A stretch of 32,059 bases of DNA from Spirochaetae bacterium HGW-Spirochaetae-7 (GTDB lineage Bacteria; Spirochaetota; Spirochaetia; Treponematales; UBA12059), in contig PGXR01000062.1 in assembly GCA_002839245.1 (NCBI GenBank), forward strand, positions 1 through 32,059, read 5' to 3'. Position 1 is the first letter of the stretch; each line of letters starts with the position of its first letter. The notes under the pieces are model-generated. The model made no database searches. It saw nothing but the letters and a program-made list of their open reading frames with translations, and had not been told where the DNA came from. Positions 26,698-32,059 of the stretch are shown piece after piece. The position numbers and the translations under genes were made by a program.

Positions 26698-27849
26698 TCA
26701 GCGTAGCACTCCCCTCCGGATGATGTCGACAAGCGCGTACAGCGGGGCGAACGTGATTTCAAGGCTGGCGATGGTGCGGGTATACGGTTCGACGATGTCC
26801 GATGCCACGACCAGGTTCATGTCGCCCGGGTGCAATGTCCTGAAGGCCAGGACACCCCGCGGCTCGAAGGAGTCGGCCTTCCATTTGACTTCAATGGCTA
26901 CCGGTGCTTTGCCCCTTTCGGCCCATATAAAGTCGACTTCACGTTTCTGTTTGTCGCGCCAGGTCATGATATTGCGGCTTTGAAGTCGCGATATCAATTC
27001 ATTCAGCACCAGGTGTTCCCAGAAAAATCCCTTGTCCTTTTGGCTTATCTCGTGCAGCCCTTGCGACCAAGCCACGAAACCCGTATCGAAACCGTACACC
27101 GTTGGGGTCGAGGTTATTTCAGTCGGCGATCCGCCATGGTACGGCCTGATGACATGCACGAGGTATGTCGATTCCAGAATTCCCAGGTAGTTCATGATGG
27201 TAGGCCGGCTTACCGAGCAGCCTGATGCAAAGGAAGCCGCCTCGAAGCGCCCGCCGCTCTGGGCCAGCAGGAGTTCGGCGAACTTGAGAAACGACGATCG
27301 ACGTTCCAGGCGGAACAGCTCCATGATGTCCCTGGCCCAGAATGATTCCATCCACTCGGAGTAATCACGGTCGTCCCTGGTTTCCGTCAGGAAGAAACCA
27401 GGGAGGCCGCCGTTCAGGAATCGTCGCTGGCGGTCGGCATAACCGGGGAACATGTCGTCCGCTTCGCAGAGAGGAGTCAGCATGAGTTCGGTCTTGCGTC
27501 CTGTCAGAGTATCCCTGAATTTGGTGGAAGCTCCCAACGTTGAAGAACCAGTGGCGATGATCTTTAGGTCCGGGAAATGATCGGCTGCTATCTTGAGCAG
27601 CAGCGCTGGATCGTCCATGCGATGAATTTCATCAAGCACCACGATGCTATCCTGGACAGATTTAAGGAATGACTCAGGATCTTCCAGTTCATGCCTGACC
27701 GAGGGTAGCTCGCAGTCGAGATATCTGGCACCGGTCAGGCTCTTGCACAGCATGGTCTTGCCGGAGCGGCGGACACCTGAAAGCCATATGATGCTTCGCT
27801 TTTTCCAGAGCCTCTGGATTTCCTGTTCCAACCAAGTACGTTTGATCAT
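26698..27849 (-). CDS. AAA ATPase with DUF4143-type C-terminus, intact copy
   Basis: Walker A LSGVRRSGKTML, Walker B SIVVLDEIHRM, IIATGSSTLG; C-terminal ...KREVDFIWAERGKAPVAIEVKWKAD nuclease-like fold. Confidence 0.92.
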   Translation of the reverse strand: MIKRTWLEQEIQRLWKKRSIIWLSGVRRSGKTMLCKSLTGARYLDCELPSVRHELEDPESFLKSVQDSIVVLDEIHRMDDPALLLKIAADHFPDLKIIATGSSTLGASTKFRDTLTGRKTELMLTPLCEADDMFPGYADRQRRFLNGGLPGFFLTETRDDRDYSEWMESFWARDIMELFRLERRSSFLKFAELLLAQSGGRFEAASFASGCSVSRPTIMNYLGILESTYLVHVIRPYHGGSPTEITSTPTVYGFDTGFVAWSQGLHEISQKDKGFFWEHLVLNELISRLQSRNIMTWRDKQKREVDFIWAERGKAPVAIEVKWKADSFEPRGVLAFRTLHPGDMNLVVASDIVEPYTRTIASLEITFAPLYALVDIIRRGVLR

Positions 27850-27873
27850 CTGTATAGTGTAACGTTGAAGTTG

Positions 27874-27917
27874 ACCAAACGCAAGTGTACTTACGTTTGG
27901 TTATAACCAAACGCAGG
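27874..27917. promoter_or_regulatory. Cluster of three CCAAACGCArG-type half sites, candidate operator upstream of ATPase
   Basis: accaaacgcaag (27874-27885), inverted cttacgtttggt (27890-27901), accaaacgcagg (27906-27917); perfect 20-bp palindrome CGTTTGGTTATAACCAAACG at 27894-27913. Confidence 0.65.
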
Positions 27918-27965
27918 TAGGAAGCCCATCGGCATTTACTGTTGCAACTATATAAGATTCCGGAA

Positions 27966-28370
27966 TCAGCTCAGCAGTTCCTGCGTTAGCAAATCATCTG
28001 GAATTTCATTGAAGTGACCATCGCGGTGGACCAAGGTCGCGTCAAGGAGGCTGGCTCCCGCCGCGGTGAAGGCGTCGACGAGGGGAATCCGGGAAGCGCA
28101 TGCGCAGCCAAGTTCAAATGCCCGAACCGAAAGTGCTGTGTCCACCGGAATGACACTCGTGGCAAGGTTCGCGTACGCCAAGGCGACTGAACGCGCCGTG
28201 TCCACGTCTTCGCCTAGGTTGAGGAGCTTTCTGGCCATTTCCGCTATCGATACGGCCACGATGGATACCGTTGCGGTATCGTCCTCAAGGATGGTCTGTA
28301 CCCGACCGCAACCAGCTTCCCGGCGGTAATGGGCCAGGAGAGCCGAAGTATCCAGAACGAACGTGCTCAT
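27966..28370 (-). CDS. PIN-domain toxin (VapC-like), copy B
   Basis: MSTFVLDTSALLAHYRREAGCGRVQ...; closely related to copy A. Confidence 0.92.
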   Translation of the reverse strand: MSTFVLDTSALLAHYRREAGCGRVQTILEDDTATVSIVAVSIAEMARKLLNLGEDVDTARSVALAYANLATSVIPVDTALSVRAFELGCACASRIPLVDAFTAAGASLLDATLVHRDGHFNEIPDDLLTQELLS

Positions 28371-28609
28371 TGCTCGGCTTCCCGCTCGGCGTCCAGCTCT
28401 GTTACCGAATCGCGGCCAGGCGCAAGGTTTTTTCCCCTGCCCAAGAGCCTGCGCCCAGCTTCGGCCCGGTCGGGAATTACTCGGACCACTATTTCGTCAG
28501 GAGTTTTGCTTTCAATCCAATCCAGCTTCCAGCCTGGTTTTATGCCCAACTGCCTGGAGATTGCTTGCGGGATGGAAACCATATTTTTCGTGGTAACTGT
28601 AGATATCAT
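28367..28609 (-). CDS. AbrB-type antitoxin (VapB-like), copy B, intact
   Basis: MISTVTTKNMVSIPQAISRQLGIKPGWKLDWIESKTPDEIVVRVIPDRAEAGRRLL...; ATGA overlap with VapC copy B. Confidence 0.92.
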   Translation of the reverse strand: MISTVTTKNMVSIPQAISRQLGIKPGWKLDWIESKTPDEIVVRVIPDRAEAGRRLLGRGKNLAPGRDSVTELDAEREAEQ

Positions 28610-28615
28610 GGAATA

Positions 28616-28644
28616 ACAATAATCATGGATATATAGATTGTCAA
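28616..28644 (-). promoter_or_regulatory. VapBC copy B promoter
   Basis: Minus strand TTGACA-N17-TATTGT, 6 nt before ATG. Confidence 0.6.
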
Positions 28645-28654
28645 TGATACGAAG

Positions 28655-28738
28655 AAAATACCCGGTTATAACGTCCGGTTCCTAGAGTATGGACCAGTAA
28701 GCCATACGATGCTTCGCTTTTTCCACCATGCATCATTG
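28655..28738 (-). pseudogene. Internally deleted ATPase remnant (N-terminal Walker A region fused to C-terminal tail), copy B
   Basis: tggaaaaagcgaagcatcgtatggctta nearly identical to tggaaaaagcgaagcatcatatggcttt of the intact ATPase (KKRSIxWL); followed by actctaggaaccggacgttat resembling copy A C-terminal actattcaaaccgggcggtaa. Confidence 0.75.
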
Positions 28739-28856
28739 ACGAAGCGCGGGTATAGTTCATCTCGAAGGCATCCCAGAGGAAATTTATATATTCCTGCTCT
28801 GTCGAAGTCTTGTAGGAGAGTGGCAGATAATTGGCGAGTTCGGAGGATTCTTGCAT
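28739..28856 (-). pseudogene. Truncated N-terminal fragment of an ORF following HerA
   Basis: MQESSELANYLPLSYKTSTEQEYINFLWDAFEMNYTRA reads as a coherent protein start 7 bp beyond the HerA stop, then runs into ATPase-derived sequence. Confidence 0.65.
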
Positions 28857-28862
28857 TACAGA

Positions 28863-30554
28863 TCATCGCTCCTGGCTACGCCACCGCTTTACTATGGCGT
28901 CTACGTCGAGGTCCGTCGGGCCATCTCTCCACTTTGTGTAGAAGTCGATGTCATCACTGTTGGGCGTCGGGTTCGGTTTGTCGAACTGCAGCCGCGTTGG
29001 AAGTGGGACGGCCTCCCCGAGGACCAATGCTTCGCCTCGTCCCAAGCCGGCAAGAACGCTGACCAAGTCTCCCTCGCTCTCTGGAACAAGGCTACGGACG
29101 TAGGCTTGATCGTCAGGATTCGTGATCCTTAGACAGATGAACGTCCCGCATTGGGCTAGGACCGTTTCAGAGACTTCGTGGGGTCGCTGGCTTACCACCG
29201 CCAAGCCAACGCCATACTTGCGCCCCTCCTTCGCGATGCGCTCCATTGACTTTCGAGAACCCGCGAATTGGCTTTCACTCGCGTGAGGAATGTAGGCGTG
29301 CGCTTCCTCGCATATCAGGAGAATGGGGAATTCGCGGTACTTGGGGTTCCAATAGTTGAACTCGAACGCCAAGCGGCCTATCTGCGCGGCGACCGTGGGG
29401 CGCACGTCGAACGGAACTGAAGACAGGTCGATCACTGTAACCGCCGCCTTGGGTGTTCCGAGTCCGACGAAGTCCCGAAGCAACAACGAAAGGGACGCCG
29501 AGTCTTTGCGAACCTTCGGCTTCAACAGGAAGTCGTACCGAACATCATTTAGCTTGCTATCCAGTCGCATGAGAAAATTATCGAACTTCCCGGTCAGCGT
29601 ACCGGTAATAAGCTTGCCAGAACTACCCATAACCTGGCCGTTCATCGACTCGATTTCAGCTCGTAAGGCAGCAAGGTCAAAGAACACGGGCGTATCCAGT
29701 GTTGTCCTTGGCAATCCCAACGTCGTGCCTTCGGCGGTGCGCAGACGACCAAGAACATCTCTGAATGCAGCAACTTGGTTGTGAGCGCTAAAGTCCGTGT
29801 TGTCGATGAACAAGTCGCAGAGTTCTGCGTATGTCATCAGCCAGTACGGAATCTCAAGTTCGCGAGCGTCAACATGTCGGACAATTGCGTCCTCAAAGGC
29901 GTAATGCCTGGTTCCGTCCGCCCGCTTCCAGCAATACTCTCCGTGCAAATCCAAGATTATGATGTGGGCGCGAGGCATAACGGCGACCGTGCGCTGGACC
30001 AAAGCAGCCACGGTCCAGGACTTGCCCGATCCGGTTTGTCCAAGAATCGCAAAGTGGCGCCCGAATAGATTTGAGGGCTCGAGACAAACTTTGAGCGACG
30101 GATGAGTCGCCACCGTCCCCACGGAAAAACCCTTCGACTGGAAGCGTTCGAACATTTTGGCAATGTCCGTGGAGCCGACCGCGTGAACTTCGGCCCCGGT
30201 TGTCGGATACCTGCCAACCCCTCGGTCAAACTGCCCATCGGAGCGAATCGAACCGATGGGCGTAAGTCGCGCGATCCGTTTAGCGAACGACAATCGCGCA
30301 GTGTCTTCGCCTGGCGTCTCGATCGTCGGCGCGGCAATCACCTCTTGCTCGGTCATGCGAGTCACGATGGCAATGATGTTCACATCGTTCTGCCGAATGG
30401 CGACGTATGAGCCTATCTGACCTACAAGAATGTCCTCGTCACCAATCGTGACAGTTGGCGCGCGGCCCTGATCGTCTTCTACAAGAGTGGCCATTAGCAT
30501 GTTCGCCTGAACATCGATGATGTATCCGATTACTGTGTTGGAAGATTCCGTCAT
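28863..30554 (-). CDS. herA: HerA/DUF87-type ATPase-translocase
   Basis: FAILGQTGSGKSWTVAALV Walker A; ILLICEEAHAYIP Walker B; RIAKEGRKYGVGLAVVSQRPHEVSETVLAQCGTFICLRI HerA motifs. Confidence 0.93.
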   Translation of the reverse strand: MTESSNTVIGYIIDVQANMLMATLVEDDQGRAPTVTIGDEDILVGQIGSYVAIRQNDVNIIAIVTRMTEQEVIAAPTIETPGEDTARLSFAKRIARLTPIGSIRSDGQFDRGVGRYPTTGAEVHAVGSTDIAKMFERFQSKGFSVGTVATHPSLKVCLEPSNLFGRHFAILGQTGSGKSWTVAALVQRTVAVMPRAHIIILDLHGEYCWKRADGTRHYAFEDAIVRHVDARELEIPYWLMTYAELCDLFIDNTDFSAHNQVAAFRDVLGRLRTAEGTTLGLPRTTLDTPVFFDLAALRAEIESMNGQVMGSSGKLITGTLTGKFDNFLMRLDSKLNDVRYDFLLKPKVRKDSASLSLLLRDFVGLGTPKAAVTVIDLSSVPFDVRPTVAAQIGRLAFEFNYWNPKYREFPILLICEEAHAYIPHASESQFAGSRKSMERIAKEGRKYGVGLAVVSQRPHEVSETVLAQCGTFICLRITNPDDQAYVRSLVPESEGDLVSVLAGLGRGEALVLGEAVPLPTRLQFDKPNPTPNSDDIDFYTKWRDGPTDLDVDAIVKRWRSQER

Positions 30555-30587
30555 TGGTCATACCTCCTTGGCGAGACGCTCAAAGCT

Positions 30588-31586
30588 TCAAAGGTCGGCA
30601 TGACCCGGCCCTGTTACACCTTTCAGCGAGCACTGTGATTCGGTCACTACGATAACGTTTGGCTTGGGACTCCATCGAGTCCATGAGGGCGTACCAAGCT
30701 CTTTGGTGAAGATCAATACCGTGAAGTCGGTTCGGGCAAGAGCAGCTTCTATGACCGCGTTGACGTGCTCATCGGAAAACCCGTACCCAATGCATACGAG
30801 CCTGTTGATTGGCGCGGCGTTGTGCGCCAAGCAACCGCGGAAAATAGACCAGAGCGTGGAATATGGCGGGTACATCGTATCCGCCGCCTTCCTGCGTTGC
30901 GGTGGAAGCATAAGCCTCTTTGTGTCGACCGGCGGTTCTGCGTCGAATCCACATCTGCGAACACCGTTGGTCGAACATTCGTACCAACCTAGCGATCCGT
31001 GAAGCTTCAGAAGGTGGATCGGCTTGACGGTCTCGTCGAACTGCTTACCCTTGTGCGTCCCACGGATTCGTCCAATTCGTTCTTCGAATACTGCGGGATC
31101 GAAGTACGAATGCTCTGCGCCGAGATAGCCGTCGATAACACGCACGTGAACAAGTGCAGCCGCCCGCTCGATGAGCGGGTCGTAGTTGAGGCTGAAAACT
31201 TTGACATTCGGGTTCGCGTGTTGCGCGATGCGGCGAACAAACTCGCTGTGCAGATCGAGCGACGGATTCCTGGGCATGAAGAGTTCCGCCAGCGCGGCCG
31301 TAACCAGGTGTCGGTACGGCGTATCGTTTGCCCCGCCGTCATCCAAGAGGTCCAAGGCGTGCTCAAGCCCATTCGCGCCGCCATCAAGCTTTGCCTGAAT
31401 GTCATCTCGCTTCGCTGCATCCGTGATCGAACCTTTGATGAGGTCCCACAGTTGGAACGCGAGTGGGTAGCCATTCCCGTTGAGGTACGAGGAACCTGCT
31501 CCAAGGAGATAGCCGACGCGCTGCGACTTAAGTTGTTGGGCTACCTTTGCCTCAAGCTCTGTCGTGAAGTCGGATGCCGCGACCAT
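30588..31586 (-). CDS. SIR2-family NADase-like protein
   Basis: VGYLLGAGSS, VFSLNYDPLIERAA, HLLKLHGSLGWYE, LVCIGYGFSDEHVNAVIEAAL. Confidence 0.9.
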   Translation of the reverse strand: MVAASDFTTELEAKVAQQLKSQRVGYLLGAGSSYLNGNGYPLAFQLWDLIKGSITDAAKRDDIQAKLDGGANGLEHALDLLDDGGANDTPYRHLVTAALAELFMPRNPSLDLHSEFVRRIAQHANPNVKVFSLNYDPLIERAAALVHVRVIDGYLGAEHSYFDPAVFEERIGRIRGTHKGKQFDETVKPIHLLKLHGSLGWYECSTNGVRRCGFDAEPPVDTKRLMLPPQRRKAADTMYPPYSTLWSIFRGCLAHNAAPINRLVCIGYGFSDEHVNAVIEAALARTDFTVLIFTKELGTPSWTRWSPKPNVIVVTESQCSLKGVTGPGHADL

Positions 31587-31589
31587 GTC

Positions 31590-32054
31590 TCACGTCTCCC
31601 CAATTGCCGGATCATCCTCGCCCCAGACGCGTGCGAGGGTAGCCTGGATCTTTTTCTCGAAACGGGCGATCAGTTCGCGGTTGGCGGCGACTAGCGCCTG
31701 CTCGGCTTCGATCTCCGCCACGATCGCGCGCTGTGTGGTGACATCGTCGGGGATCGGAATCGGGATTCTGTTCAGCGCCTCTTGGTTGACCTTCGGCTGA
31801 GCTGCACCAGTGACAAACTCCTCAATGGAAATGGAGTTGAGGTAGACCTCCACGAACTTCTGCGTCGCCGATTCTGCGAATTTCAAAACGTGAGCATGAT
31901 TGTTGACCCAGCATTTTCCTGAGACGGAAAAGGCAATCGGAGTCGAGCGTGCTAGTAGGTTTGCACCATCTTCTGAAATAAGAGTAAGCGTCAATTTCAC
32001 CCCGTCTTGACAGGTTTCAGGACTGATGGATCCAATTTGTATGGTAGCAGGTCT
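31590..32054 (-). CDS. hsdS: Type I restriction specificity subunit (HsdS), C-terminal part; 5' end unclear or outside window
   Basis: FSVSGKCWVNNHAHVLKF..., QPKVNQEALNRIPIPIPDDVTTQRAIVAEIEAEQALVAANRELIARFEKKIQATLARVWGE is a typical HsdS end. Confidence 0.85.
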   Translation of the reverse strand, partial: RPATIQIGSISPETCQDGVKLTLTLISEDGANLLARSTPIAFSVSGKCWVNNHAHVLKFAESATQKFVEVYLNSISIEEFVTGAAQPKVNQEALNRIPIPIPDDVTTQRAIVAEIEAEQALVAANRELIARFEKKIQATLARVWGEDDPAIGET

Positions 32055-32059
32055 TCAAC

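Noticed and set aside
1-32059. tRNA or rRNA genes
   Set aside because: No cloverleaf-like or rRNA-like sequence recognised by eye; a tRNAscan/Infernal run would be decisive.

Overview
GC-rich bacterial chromosomal window, probably spirochaete-like (fused pyrB-pyrI tail, chemotaxis pair, gene content); this taxonomic guess is inference. Left part (1-13.3 kb): aspartate carbamoyltransferase regulatory domain, PfkB kinase, DUF1697 protein, two overlapping alpha/alpha-toroid (prenyltransferase/squalene-cyclase fold) proteins, an MCP + CheW pair, a flavodoxin lipoprotein preceded by a hexanucleotide-repeat uORF, and a minus-strand DUF72 - ImuB-like - DnaE operon with no ImuA. Middle (13.5-25 kb): lower-GC FAD oxidoreductase/SDR/SnoaL-like/DUF2141 cluster, a membrane redox module (ferric-reductase-like, DUF362, polyferredoxin), an LEA14-like protein and an M3 peptidase. 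Right part (25-32 kb): accessory/defence region with two diverged VapBC loci, one intact DUF4143-type AAA ATPase and two internally deleted ATPase remnants, which together suggest a repeatedly duplicated ATPase-VapBC cassette. This cassette abuts a truncated ORF at the end of an hsdS - SIR2 - HerA defence operon. Most interesting points: the ImuB-like protein with substituted catalytic acidic residues next to DUF72; the decaying ATPase/VapBC cassettes with shared palindromic control DNA; the hsdS-SIR2-HerA arrangement with an interrupted downstream gene; the repeat-encoded uORF coupled by ATGA to the flavodoxin gene; and recurrent near-leaderless promoters. Several genes (dnaE, DUF362/Fe-S junction, one vapB) carry frame breaks that may be real decay or assembly error.
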